A DNA stretch of 64,000 nt from Rhodanobacter_A agri (lineage in GTDB: Bacteria; Pseudomonadota; Gammaproteobacteria; Xanthomonadales; Rhodanobacteraceae), in NCBI RefSeq assembly GCF_044904705.1, contig NZ_JADIKL010000007.1:1-64000 (forward strand), read 5' to 3'. Numbering within the stretch: position 1 is the first letter of the stretch; every line of letters begins with the position of its first letter. Shown in pieces: positions 47,390 to 56,154 of the stretch. Made by a program: the position numbers and the translations under genes. Under the pieces are notes generated by a model. It saw only the letters and a program-made list of their open reading frames with translations, was not told where the DNA came from and did no database searches.

Positions 47390-47424
47390 GGCAGGCGGCG
47401 CGAGCCGATCCTGCCTTTTATTTT
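47390..47424 (+). terminator. Intrinsic terminator after ihfB
   Basis: GGCAGG (47390-47395) pairs with CCTGCC (47410-47415), with an inner GGC/GCC pairing, followed by TTTTATTTT. It ends the rpsA-ihfB unit. Confidence 0.8.
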
Positions 47425-47564
47425 GCGTGCGTCCATGAGCGCGCACGTCGAGCCTGCGGCCATTCCTGGCCGCACTGCTCATTTCCGGCCTCACGACTGA
47501 ATCGCAACATCATGGCCGGGCCTGCTTGCTGTGCCATGCACGGACGATCGGGTAAAGTCGCCCG

Positions 47565-47822
47565 ATGCGATTGATCGTGATCCTCGTCCTTGTGTTCTTC
47601 GCCGCCGCCGGCGTGGTGGTGGGTGCGCTCAACGCCGACCTGGTCGGCTACGACTTTGCTTTTGCGCGCCTGCAATTGCCCAAGGGAGCAGCGCTGCTGG
47701 CCGCACTGGTGGTCGGCTGGCTGCTGGGCGGGCTCAGCGCATGGCTGGGGGTGAGCATGCGACACCGGCGCCTGCAGCGGCAGCGACGCAAGGAGGCCGG
47801 CAAGAAGCCGGTCGGCGCATGA
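47565..47822 (+). CDS. lapA: LapA-domain inner-membrane protein
   Basis: An 85-residue protein with two membrane helices (MRLIVILVLVFFAAAGVVVG and LLAALVVGWLLGGLSAWLGV) and a basic C-terminal tail (RHRRLQRQRRKEAGKK), matching LapA (YciS, DUF1049). With LapB it affects lipopolysaccharide assembly and LpxC turnover. Its stop overlaps the lapB start (ATGA). Confidence 0.92.
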   Translation: MRLIVILVLVFFAAAGVVVGALNADLVGYDFAFARLQLPKGAALLAALVVGWLLGGLSAWLGVSMRHRRLQRQRRKEAGKKPVGA

Positions 47823-48991
47823 TGTCCTGGTACGCGCTGCTGCCCTTGGCGGCCGTCGCCTTCGCGCTGGGCTGGTGGGCTTCGCGCCACGCCAGTGCGC
47901 GGCGATCCGGCGCGGCGGTCAACGAACTCTCCTCCGACTATTTCCGCGGCCTGAACTACCTGCTCAACGAAGAACAGGACAAGGCGATCGAGGTGTTCCT
48001 GCGCCTCGCGGAGTACAACCGCGACACGGTGGAAACGCATCTCGCGCTGGGCAACCTGTTTCGCCGTCGCGGCGAAGTGGACCGGGCGATCCGCCTGCAC
48101 CAGCACCTGGTCTCGCGCCCCAATCTGTCCGAGCCGATGAAGACCGTGGCCTTGCTAGAACTGGGCGAGGACTACATGCGTGCGGGCCTGCTCGATCGCG
48201 CTGAAGCGCTGTTCAGCGACCTGGTGGCGATGAATGCCCATGCGCCCTCGGCGCTGCGCCACCTGATCGCGATCTACCAGCACGAACGCGACTGGAACAA
48301 GGCGATCGAGCACGCGCGCCGGCTGGAGGTGATGACCGGCGAGGACGAGGCGCCGATGATCGCGCAGTTCTACTGCGAACTGGCCGACCGTTCGCGCCAG
48401 CACGGCGCCCGGGTCGAGGCGCGCGACTATCTCGAGCAGGCTTTCCACTGCCAGCCCGATTGCGTGCGCGCCTGGATGCTGACCGGCCGGCTGCAGGCCG
48501 AGGAAGGGCAGCATGCCGAGGCGGTGCAAGCCTACGAGGCCGCGATCGGCGCGGACATCGCCTTCGTGCCCGAGATCTTGCCGCCGTTGTTGAACAGCTA
48601 TGCCTGCTCGCAGCAGATGGACCGTGCCGAACGTTTTCTGCGCGAACTGCTGGAGCGTTACCACGGCATCTCGCCGGTGCTGGCGCTGACCCAGCTGTAC
48701 CAGCAACGCGACGGTCAACGGGCGTCGGTAGGTTTCCTCACCGCACAGCTGCGCCAGCGCCCCTCGGTGCGCGGCCTGATGGCGCTGATCGATGCCACCA
48801 TGGACCGGATCGAGGGCGAGGCGCGCGAGAACTTCTTGATCCTGCGCGACCTCACCCGGAAGCTGCTGGAAGGGCAGGCGATGTATCGCTGCAGCCGTTG
48901 CGGCTTCGGTGCCAAGGCGCACCACTGGCAGTGCCCAAGCTGCAAGAGCTGGAGCACGATCCGTCCCATCCACGGCGTCGCCAACGAGTGA
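47819..48991 (+). CDS. lapB: Lipopolysaccharide assembly protein LapB (YciM)
   Basis: A 390-residue protein with an N-terminal membrane anchor (MSWYALLPLAAVAFALGWWA), about nine tetratricopeptide repeats (SDYFRGLNYLLNEEQDKAIE onwards) and a C-terminal rubredoxin-like metal site, CSRCGF and CPSCKSW. LapB presents the deacetylase LpxC to the protease FtsH and so sets LPS synthesis. The start at 47819 (ATGATG) overlaps the lapA stop by 4 bp. Confidence 0.96.
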   Translation: MMSWYALLPLAAVAFALGWWASRHASARRSGAAVNELSSDYFRGLNYLLNEEQDKAIEVFLRLAEYNRDTVETHLALGNLFRRRGEVDRAIRLHQHLVSRPNLSEPMKTVALLELGEDYMRAGLLDRAEALFSDLVAMNAHAPSALRHLIAIYQHERDWNKAIEHARRLEVMTGEDEAPMIAQFYCELADRSRQHGARVEARDYLEQAFHCQPDCVRAWMLTGRLQAEEGQHAEAVQAYEAAIGADIAFVPEILPPLLNSYACSQQMDRAERFLRELLERYHGISPVLALTQLYQQRDGQRASVGFLTAQLRQRPSVRGLMALIDATMDRIEGEARENFLILRDLTRKLLEGQAMYRCSRCGFGAKAHHWQCPSCKSWSTIRPIHGVANE

Positions 48992-48996
48992 CGTTC

Positions 48997-50019
48997 ATGG
49001 CCAGGGCCATCGGATGGTTGCTGCTGTCGTTCCTCATTGCGTGGCTGTCAGCGCGCGCGGCGATAGCCTACGCACATCGTCGCGGCATGCTGGACCGTCC
49101 CGGCCAGCGGCGTTCGCACAGCATCCCCACGCCGCGCGGGGGCGGCATCGGCATCGTCATCGCCGGCCTGGTCTGCCTGCCGGGCGTACTGCTCGGCTCG
49201 ACGGCGCCCTGGTCGCCCCTGCTGGTGGCCGGATTGCTGGTGGCCCTGTTGCTGGTGGCGCTGGCTGGCTGGTGGGACGACCACAGCTCCCTGCCGATCC
49301 TGCCGCGCCTCGGTGCGCAGCTGCTGGCGGCGCTGCTGTTCGCCGCGGCCCTGTGCGTGGGCGGCCTCCCGTGGTGGTGGCTGCCGGTGCTCCTGTTGGC
49401 CGGAGCCTGGAGCATCAATCTGCACAATTTCATGGACGGCATCGATGGCCTGCTGGCCCAGCAGGCGATATTCGTGGGTACCGGACTGGCGTGGCTGGCG
49501 TGGGGCGCCGGGCAGCCGGGGCTGGCCTTGGCCGCGGTTTGCCTGGCCACGGCCAGTCTTGGCTTCTGGTGCCTGAACCGTGCGCCCGCGCGCATTTTCA
49601 TGGGGGACGTGGGCAGCGGCAGCGTGGGGCTGCTGATCTTCGCTTTCACGGCCATGCTGTGGCGGACCGACGCGCAGCTGCTGTGGCCGGCGCTGATCCT
49701 GTCCTCGGCCTTCGTCACGGACGCCAGCCTGACCCTGTTGACGCGCTTTCTGCGGGGGCGGCGCTGGTACACTGCGCATCGCGAGCATCTGTACCAGTGG
49801 CTGGTCAGGCGCGGTTTCACGCATGCCGGGGGAGGCATGATCTACATGACATGGAACCTGCTGTTCGCCGCGCCGCTGGCCTGGTTGGCCGGGAGTCATC
49901 CTGGCTCGGGCTGGCCGATTACGATGGGTGCCTATCTGGCCGCAGCGGGGCTCTGGCTGCAGCTGAAACGTCGCTGCCTGCGACGCCACTCGCTAAGGGA
50001 GCACCATGTCGCTGCGTAG
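48997..50019 (+). CDS. WecA/MraY-family undecaprenyl-phosphate sugar-1-phosphate transferase
   Basis: A 340-residue polytopic enzyme (about ten helices) that starts O-antigen or related glycan synthesis by putting a sugar phosphate on undecaprenyl phosphate. Motifs are RSHSIPTPRGGGIGIV near the start, WWDDHSSLPILPR, the catalytic NLHNFMDGIDGLLAQ and RIFMGDVGSGSVG, and the late HREHLYQWLVRRGFTHA. It resembles WbpL of Pseudomonas, so GalNAc/FucNAc/GlcNAc donors are possible. It overlaps the WbpM-like gene by 14 bp. Confidence 0.92.
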   Translation: MARAIGWLLLSFLIAWLSARAAIAYAHRRGMLDRPGQRRSHSIPTPRGGGIGIVIAGLVCLPGVLLGSTAPWSPLLVAGLLVALLLVALAGWWDDHSSLPILPRLGAQLLAALLFAAALCVGGLPWWWLPVLLLAGAWSINLHNFMDGIDGLLAQQAIFVGTGLAWLAWGAGQPGLALAAVCLATASLGFWCLNRAPARIFMGDVGSGSVGLLIFAFTAMLWRTDAQLLWPALILSSAFVTDASLTLLTRFLRGRRWYTAHREHLYQWLVRRGFTHAGGGMIYMTWNLLFAAPLAWLAGSHPGSGWPITMGAYLAAAGLWLQLKRRCLRRHSLREHHVAA

Positions 50020-51904
50020 GCTCGTAGGCATCATTCATCCCCGCGTGGCGGTCATGCTGCATGACCTGGCCATGGCTGCGCTGGCCTGGTGGATCGCCAA
50101 GCTGCTGCGTTACGCGGTGCGGCCGGAAGACGTGGTGCACTTCCGCTGGTTCGAATTCCCCGTGGTGCTGTTGGCGCAGGGGCTGATCTTCCGCTGGACC
50201 GGCCTGTACAAAGGCGTCTGGCGCTTCGCCAGCCTGCCGGACCTGTGGAACATTCTACGTGCCACGGTCGTCGGCTCGGTGGCGGTATGGCTGCTGCTGT
50301 CGATGTTCGACCGGCTGGAGGGCGTGCCGCGCTCGATGCTGCTGCTGTACCCGGTGGTGCTGGCGACGGTGCTGGGTGTGCCCCGGCTGGCCTACCGATA
50401 CTGGAAGGACAGCCGTCTTGGCATCGCCGGGGAGCGCTCGGTCCGGCGCGTGCTGATCCTGGGCGCGGATCGCGCCGGTGAGGTGCTGTCGCGCGACCTC
50501 CGTCGCGACGGCGGTTACTTGGTGGTGGGTTTCCTCGACGACCGCCCCGCGATGCGCGGCGCCAGCATCAATGGGCATCCGGTGCTGGGCTTGTTCGAGC
50601 AGTTGCCGGAGATCACCCGTGAGGCGGCGGTGGAAATGCTGCTGATCGCCCTGCCGAACGCGAGCGTGAGCGAGATGCGCCGGGTGGTGGCCTTGTGCGA
50701 TGCCAGCGGTCTGCCGTACCGCACGATTCCGCGGCTGGAAGATGTGGTCGCCGGTCGCGCGCAATTCAACGAAATCAAGGAAGTGGCGATCGAGGACTTG
50801 CTCGGCCGCGACACCGTGGAGCTGGACTGGACCGCGATCCGCGAGACGATCGGCGGCCGGCGTGTGCTGGTCACCGGCGGCGGCGGCTCGATCGGTTCGG
50901 AACTGTGCCGCCAGGTGGCGCGGCTGGGTGCGCAATCGCTGGTCGTGGTCGATCACAGCGAATACAACCTCTACCAGATCACCCGCGAGTTGCGCGCGAA
51001 TTACCCGGAGCTGCTGCTCGAAGGCGTGCTGGCCAGCTGCGGCGACAGCGTGCTGATGCGCAAGGTGCTGGCCGAGACGCAACCGCAGGTGGTGTTCCAC
51101 GCCGCCGCCTACAAACACGTACCGATGCTGCAAGGCCAGCTGCGCGCTGCCTTCCTCAACAACGTGCTGGGCACGCGCACGATGGCCGACCTCTCGCGCG
51201 ACGCCGGTGTCGAGTGTTTCGTGTTGATCTCCACCGACAAGGCGGTCAACCCCACCAGCGTGATGGGCGCTTGCAAGCGCATTGCCGAGATCTGGTGCCA
51301 GAACCTCAACGCGCATGCCGACACCCGCTACATCACGGTGCGCTTCGGCAACGTGCTCGATTCGGCCGGTTCGGTGGTGCCGCTGTTCCGCCAGCAGATC
51401 CGCGCCGGCGGTCCGGTCACCGTGACCCACCCGGAAATTTCGCGTTACTTCATGACCATCCCCGAGGCCTGCCAGTTGATCCTGCAGGCGGCCAGCCTCG
51501 GCAACGGCGGCGAGATTTTCGCGCTGGACATGGGCGAACCGATGAAGATCCGCGACCTCGCCGAGCAGATGATCAGGCTCGCCGGCAAGAAGCCGGGCAG
51601 CGAGATTCCTATCGTCTACACCGGCCTGCGCGCGGGCGAGAAGCTGTTCGAGGAACTGTTCCATCCGCTGGAGCAGTACAGCGCCACCACGCATGCCAAG
51701 ATCTTCCTCGCCCAGCACCGCCAGGTTTCCTGGGACCTGCTGCAGGCGATGATGCACAAGGCGGCCGAGATGGTCGCGACGGACAACGACGAAGAGCTGC
51801 GGCGCTGCGTCTCCGGTCTGCTGCCTTCGTTCCGCTGGAGCGAAACGGCACAGCCGGACAACGTGGTCTCGATCCGTCGCCAGGAAAACACAGGAGAGAA
51901 GTGA
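50006..51904 (+). CDS. WbpM/CapD-type UDP-sugar 4,6-dehydratase/epimerase
   Basis: A 632-residue membrane-bound protein: four N-terminal helices, a Rossmann domain (VLILGADRAGEVLSRDLRRD) and a second SDR domain with VTGGGGSIGSELCRQ. The catalytic triad region STDKAVNPTSVMGACKR has Met in place of the usual Tyr, as in WbpM-type enzymes (S-M-K). It makes UDP-4-keto-6-deoxy sugars for O-antigen. It overlaps the preceding transferase gene and is followed directly by galU. Confidence 0.93.
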   Translation: MSLRRLVGIIHPRVAVMLHDLAMAALAWWIAKLLRYAVRPEDVVHFRWFEFPVVLLAQGLIFRWTGLYKGVWRFASLPDLWNILRATVVGSVAVWLLLSMFDRLEGVPRSMLLLYPVVLATVLGVPRLAYRYWKDSRLGIAGERSVRRVLILGADRAGEVLSRDLRRDGGYLVVGFLDDRPAMRGASINGHPVLGLFEQLPEITREAAVEMLLIALPNASVSEMRRVVALCDASGLPYRTIPRLEDVVAGRAQFNEIKEVAIEDLLGRDTVELDWTAIRETIGGRRVLVTGGGGSIGSELCRQVARLGAQSLVVVDHSEYNLYQITRELRANYPELLLEGVLASCGDSVLMRKVLAETQPQVVFHAAAYKHVPMLQGQLRAAFLNNVLGTRTMADLSRDAGVECFVLISTDKAVNPTSVMGACKRIAEIWCQNLNAHADTRYITVRFGNVLDSAGSVVPLFRQQIRAGGPVTVTHPEISRYFMTIPEACQLILQAASLGNGGEIFALDMGEPMKIRDLAEQMIRLAGKKPGSEIPIVYTGLRAGEKLFEELFHPLEQYSATTHAKIFLAQHRQVSWDLLQAMMHKAAEMVATDNDEELRRCVSGLLPSFRWSETAQPDNVVSIRRQENTGEK

Positions 51905-52780
51905 GTGAGCAAGCCGTTGCGCAAGGTGGTGTTCCCGGTGGCCGGTCTGGGCACGCGTTTCCTGCCCGCCACCAAGGTGGTGGCCAAGGAAATGCTGCCG
52001 GTGCTGGACAAGCCGCTGATCCAGTATGCGGTGGACGAGGCCGTCGACGCCGGCGCCGACACGCTGATCTTTGTCACCAACCGCTACAAGCACGCCATCG
52101 CCGACTACTTCGACAAGGCCTACGAGCTGGAGGCGAAGCTGCAGGAGAAGGGCAAGGACGCATTGCTCGCGCTGGTACAGGGCACGCTGCCCAGGCATGT
52201 GCGCGCGATCTTCGTCACCCAGCCCGAGGCGCTCGGCCTGGGCCATGCCGTGCTGTGTGCCAAGCCGGTGGTGGGCGACGAGCCGTTCGGGGTGATGCTG
52301 CCTGACGACCTGATCTGGAACGGTGCCGGCAAGGGCGCCCTGCGCCAGATGGCCGAGGTCGGCGAACGGGAAGGCGCCGGCGTGATCGCGGTGGAAGAAG
52401 TGCCGCACGAGCAGACCGACAAGTACGGCATCGTCGATGCCGTACCGGTCGACGAGCGCAGTGCGCACATTCGCCACATGGTGGAGAAGCCCAAGCCGGC
52501 CGATGCACCGTCCAATCTCGCCGTGGTGGGCCGTTACGTGTTGCCGGGGCGCATTTTCGAGCTGTTGGAACGCACCACGCCCGGTGCCGGCGGCGAAATC
52601 CAGCTCACTGACGCCATCGAAGCCTTGCTCAAGGAGCAGGCCAAGGTGCTGGCGTACCGTTTCGAGGGTACCCGTTTCGACTGCGGCAACAAGGCCGGCC
52701 TGGTGCGCGCCACCATGCACATGGCGCTGCAAGACCCTAGCCTGGCGCCGGTGGTGCGCGAGATCGCTGCCACGCTTTGA
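51905..52780 (+). CDS. galU: UTP-glucose-1-phosphate uridylyltransferase GalU
   Basis: A 291-residue enzyme forming UDP-glucose. The activation motif is FPVAGLGTRFLPATKVVAKE; QPEALGLGHAVLC, MLPDDLIW and GTRFDCGNKAGLVRA are also typical. It starts with GTG at 51905 directly after the WbpM-like stop, with GGAGAGAAG as ribosome site. UDP-glucose feeds O-antigen, core and exopolysaccharide synthesis. Confidence 0.97.
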   Translation: MSKPLRKVVFPVAGLGTRFLPATKVVAKEMLPVLDKPLIQYAVDEAVDAGADTLIFVTNRYKHAIADYFDKAYELEAKLQEKGKDALLALVQGTLPRHVRAIFVTQPEALGLGHAVLCAKPVVGDEPFGVMLPDDLIWNGAGKGALRQMAEVGEREGAGVIAVEEVPHEQTDKYGIVDAVPVDERSAHIRHMVEKPKPADAPSNLAVVGRYVLPGRIFELLERTTPGAGGEIQLTDAIEALLKEQAKVLAYRFEGTRFDCGNKAGLVRATMHMALQDPSLAPVVREIAATL

Positions 52781-53127
52781 CGCGATGGCCGTCCATCGCA
52801 GGCCGTTGCGCCTGCGCGCGGAAATTCAGCAGGCGGCTGGCACGCGCCTGCTGAGCGGTGCTGCCAGCGTCGTGCTGATGGACAAGCTGCGGCTGAACCC
52901 GCATCCCGGCGCAATCTTCGGTGCGGATATCACGCACCTGCCAACATGCTGAAGGCGCCGGTATCTCATGGCGTTCCACGACATGTGGAGCGCCGGCAGC
53001 TTCGGCTCCTGGGTGTCGAACGTCTCCGCGCGGCCCATCTTGCATTGCCGTGGCGGTCGGATGGCGATGCCTGGCGCAGTGAATGGGCTATGCTCGGGCG
53101 CTTGCCGTCGCACAGGGGCGTTCGCGC
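52781..53127. other. Intergenic region after galU, about 350 bp
   Basis: No convincing gene. Two hairpins follow galU: GCGATGG/CCATCGC at about 52782-52799, and a perfect 9-bp inverted repeat CAGCAGGCG (52827-52835) with CGCCTGCTG (52845-52853). Neither has a T-run. A TATGCT-like -10 near 53092 may serve the oxidoreductase gene. Confidence 0.4.
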
Positions 53128-54426
53128 ATGAAGCAACCACCGGTTCCGTCGTACTACCGCGCCACGGCCGCGCCATATGAGGCGTATGCGCCGCTGTCGG
53201 GGCGACAGGAAACGCGCATCGCCATCGTGGGCGGCGGCTATGCGGGGCTCAACACCGCGCTGGGCCTGGCCGAGCGCGGCGTGCGCGACGTAGTACTGCT
53301 GGAGCGCGAACAGATCGGCTTCGGCGCCTCGGGTCGCAATGGTGGCTTCGTGTTTGCCGGCTACTCGCTGGGTGAGCAGGCCTTGCTCCATCAACTGGGC
53401 GAAAAGCGCGCCCGTGCATTGTTTGGTCTGACCACGAGCGCGGTGCAGCGCATCCGCGAGCGCGTGGCGAAGTACGCCATCGCCTGCGACGCAGTGGACG
53501 AGGGCGTGATCTGGGCCAACTGGTTCCGCGATCCCCGCGTGCTGCGCCAGCGCCAGCAGTTGCTGGCCGAATACTACGACGTGCACTGGGACTGGCTGTC
53601 AAAGGATGCGTTGCGCGAACGCGTGTCGAGCGACCGCTATTACGACGGTCTGTTCGAGCGCAATGCGCTGCACCTGCATCCGCTGAACTACGCGATCGGC
53701 CTCGCCGCCGCGGCCAGCGGGCAGGGCGTGCGCATCCACGAAGAAAGCGAAGTGTGGCGTCTGCGGCGCGAGGGCTCGCGCTGGCTGCTCAGCACGCCGC
53801 AAGGCGAATTGCTGGCCGAACAGGTGGTGCTGGCCTGCGGTGGCTACCTCGCCGGTCTCGACAAGCGCATCGACCGCGCCGTACTGCCCATTGCCACCTA
53901 TGTGATGGTCACCGAGCCGCTGGGCGAACGCCTCGCTGCGTGCCTCGGCACGCGTGCCGCGGTCTACGACAGCCGCTTCGCCTTCGATTACTACCGGCCG
54001 TTGTCGGACACCCGTCTGCTCTGGGGCGGCCGTATCTCGATCCGCAATCGCTCGCCGCAGGCGGTGCAACGCCTGCTCGGGCATGACTTGTCGCGGGTGT
54101 TCCCGCAACTCCGGGGTGCGAAGATCGACTACGCATGGTCCGGCCTGATGAGCTACGCGCGCCACCAGATGCCACAGCTGGGCCGGGGCGAAGGCGGGGA
54201 CGCCGGCCTGTGGTGGGCACAGGCCTTTGGCGGCCATGGCTTGGCGCCCACCTGCGCGGCGGGCGAACTGCTGGCCGCGGCGATCGCCGAGGGCGACGAG
54301 GGCTGGCGCCAGTTCGCGAATTACGGGCTGGCCAGCGTGCACAAGCCGTTCGGCCTGCTTGCCGCGCAATGCAACTACTGGTGGCAACAGGCGCGCGACG
54401 GATTCAAGACGAGGCTGGAAGGATGA
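53128..54426 (+). CDS. FAD-dependent amine/amino-acid oxidoreductase (DAO family, PuuB/OrdL-like)
   Basis: A 432-residue flavoprotein. The dinucleotide-binding motif is RIAIVGGGYAGLNTALGLAE at residues about 33-52, followed by VVLLEREQIGFGASGRNGGF, the usual DAO segment. Later parts are EQVVLACGGYLAGLD and AQAFGGHGLAPTCAAGELLA. It most resembles gamma-glutamylputrescine oxidases and related enzymes; the amine substrate is not determined. It overlaps the CsaA-like gene by 4 bp, in an operon with a GNAT gene. Confidence 0.9.
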   Translation: MKQPPVPSYYRATAAPYEAYAPLSGRQETRIAIVGGGYAGLNTALGLAERGVRDVVLLEREQIGFGASGRNGGFVFAGYSLGEQALLHQLGEKRARALFGLTTSAVQRIRERVAKYAIACDAVDEGVIWANWFRDPRVLRQRQQLLAEYYDVHWDWLSKDALRERVSSDRYYDGLFERNALHLHPLNYAIGLAAAASGQGVRIHEESEVWRLRREGSRWLLSTPQGELLAEQVVLACGGYLAGLDKRIDRAVLPIATYVMVTEPLGERLAACLGTRAAVYDSRFAFDYYRPLSDTRLLWGGRISIRNRSPQAVQRLLGHDLSRVFPQLRGAKIDYAWSGLMSYARHQMPQLGRGEGGDAGLWWAQAFGGHGLAPTCAAGELLAAAIAEGDEGWRQFANYGLASVHKPFGLLAAQCNYWWQQARDGFKTRLEG

Positions 54427-54782
54427 GCGAGACAAAAGAGACGGACCAAATCAGCGAGATCGACTGGGCCGACTTCGAGAAAGTGCTGATCGTGGCCGGC
54501 ACCGTGACCAGGGTGGAAGCCTTCCCCGAGGCGCGCAAGCCGGCGTGGAAGGTATGGGTCGACTTCGGCCCCTGGGGCGAGAAAAAGACCAGCGCGCAGA
54601 TCGCAGCCTTGTACCAGGCCGAGGACCTCGTCGGCCGGCAGATCGTAGGTGTGATCAACTTCCCGGAGAAGCAGATCGGCCCGTTTCGCTCGCAGTTCCT
54701 GCTCACTGGCTTCCCCACGCCCGAGGGCGTGGTGCTTACCGCGATCGAGCGCCCGGTGCCAAACGGCACGAGGCTGGCCTGA
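54423..54782 (+). CDS. CsaA/YgjH-type tRNA-binding domain protein
   Basis: A 119-residue OB-fold protein of the tRNA-binding (EMAP II/Arc1p) family: VLIVAGTVTRVEAFPEARKP, then WGEKKTSAQIAALYQAEDLV and GVINFPEKQIGPFRSQFLLT. CsaA proteins are dimeric and have been proposed as export chaperones or tRNA binders. It starts within the previous stop codon (ATGA) and is followed 1 bp later by a GNAT gene. Confidence 0.92.
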   Translation: MSETKETDQISEIDWADFEKVLIVAGTVTRVEAFPEARKPAWKVWVDFGPWGEKKTSAQIAALYQAEDLVGRQIVGVINFPEKQIGPFRSQFLLTGFPTPEGVVLTAIERPVPNGTRLA

Positions 54783-54783
54783 C

Positions 54784-55218
54784 GTGACCTTGTTGCGCCT
54801 GGCGCGTATCGAGGACGCCGAAGAGGTCGCGCGACTGGCCGGCGAGCTCGGTTATCCGGCGGACGAGGCAGCGATGGCCGCGCGGTTGCGCGCCATCCTG
54901 GCGTTGCCGCTGCACCGTGTGATGGTGGCCCAGGACGAACACGACCACTTGCTCGGCTGGATCGCGGTCGAGCGCCGGTTCACGCTGGAATCGGGCGAAC
55001 GCATCGAGATCGTAGGGCTGGTGGTGGACGCCGCGGCACGGGGTACCGGCGTCGGCCGGGCACTGGTGGCGGATGCCGAGCAGTGGGCCAGGAAGCAGGG
55101 CCTCGACGCGATCGTCGTGCGTTCCAACGTGGTGCGCGAGCGTTCGCACACGTTTTATCTCGGCGGCGGCTATCGATTGCGCAAGACGCAGCACGTCTAC
55201 GCCAAGACATTGGATTAG
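54784..55218 (+). CDS. GNAT-family N-acetyltransferase
   Basis: A 144-residue acetyltransferase. Motif A with the acetyl-CoA pyrophosphate loop is IVGLVVDAAARGTGVGRALV, and motif B ends SHTFYLGGGYRLRKTQHVYA. The acceptor is unknown. GTG start at 54784, 1 bp after the CsaA-like stop, so it is cotranslated with it. Confidence 0.9.
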   Translation: MTLLRLARIEDAEEVARLAGELGYPADEAAMAARLRAILALPLHRVMVAQDEHDHLLGWIAVERRFTLESGERIEIVGLVVDAAARGTGVGRALVADAEQWARKQGLDAIVVRSNVVRERSHTFYLGGGYRLRKTQHVYAKTLD

Positions 55219-55260
55219 CCGCATGCATGCGGCGCCACCTCTCGACTACAAGGAAGTCTC

Positions 55261-56142
55261 ATGAAAATCCCGATGCGCTTATGGGTTCTCTGCGCGCTCA
55301 CGCTGGCCGCCACCGGTGCCCGCGCCGCCTCCGACGACCGTGGCTGGAGCAGGCCGGAGCAGCCCTTCCGCATCTACGGCAACACCTGGTACGTGGGCAC
55401 GCATGGCCTGAGCGCCATCCTGATCACTTCACCGCAAGGCCACGTGCTGATCGATGCCACGCTGGCGGAGAACGCGGGACTGGTCGAAGAAAACATCCGC
55501 AAGCTCGGTTTCCGCCTGAGCGACATCAAGGCGATCCTCAACTCGCATGCGCATTTCGATCATGCCGGCGCGATTGCCGCGCTGGCGGCCGCCAGCGGCG
55601 CGCCGGTGTATGCGAGCCGATCCAGTGCCGAGGAGATGATGGCCGGCGGCGACTACGCGGGCGACCCACAGAATGGCGAAGCACCGCATTATCCGAAGGT
55701 GGCCAGGGTAGCGGTGGTGAAGGATGGCGGGACGGTGCAGGTGGGCGGCACCATGGTGACCGCGCACTACACCCCGTGGCATACGCCGGGAGCGACTACC
55801 TGGACCTGGCGTTCCTGCGAAGGGAAGCGCTGCCTCGACGTGGTCTACGCCGACAGCCTGACCGCCTTCACCAACGACGTCTACCGTTACAGCGATCCGG
55901 CTCATCCGGAGCGGGTCGCCGGTTTCCGCAGGAGCTTCGATGTCGTGGCCGCGTTGCCTTGCGACGTGTTGATCACCACGCATCCGGATGTCAGCAGCTT
56001 CCTCGACAAGGTGGCGCAGCACCGGGCCGGCAAGCAGCCCGATCCTCTGTTCGACAGCCATGCCTGCAAGGCGCTGGCGGAGGCGTCCGCCGCGAAGTTC
56101 GAGGCCAAGCTCGAACAGGAAGGCGAAGCAGGCCGTCGCTGA
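55261..56142 (+). CDS. Subclass B3 metallo-beta-lactamase
   Basis: A 293-residue protein with a signal peptide (MKIPMRLWVLCALTLAATGA). It matches subclass B3 enzymes such as L1 and FEZ-1: FRIYGNTWYVGTHGLSAIL near the start, the zinc motif HAHFDH at 96-101 (H-x-H-x-D-H), H174 in PWHTPGATTWTW, S199 in YADSLTAF and H241 in ITTHPD. All zinc ligands of the B3 class are present. The usual Gly before HTPG is replaced by Trp173. Cys186/191 and Cys234/268 may form disulfides. It would hydrolyse penicillins, cephalosporins and carbapenems; activity is untested. It stands alone with no regulator nearby. Confidence 0.9.
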   Translation: MKIPMRLWVLCALTLAATGARAASDDRGWSRPEQPFRIYGNTWYVGTHGLSAILITSPQGHVLIDATLAENAGLVEENIRKLGFRLSDIKAILNSHAHFDHAGAIAALAAASGAPVYASRSSAEEMMAGGDYAGDPQNGEAPHYPKVARVAVVKDGGTVQVGGTMVTAHYTPWHTPGATTWTWRSCEGKRCLDVVYADSLTAFTNDVYRYSDPAHPERVAGFRRSFDVVAALPCDVLITTHPDVSSFLDKVAQHRAGKQPDPLFDSHACKALAEASAAKFEAKLEQEGEAGRR

Positions 56143-56154
56143 GCAACGAGCCGC

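Noticed and set aside
52437..52952. Coding frame running past the end of galU into the intergenic region
   Set aside because: Its first part is a shadow of galU, and the short extension after 52780 has no start signal or family likeness.
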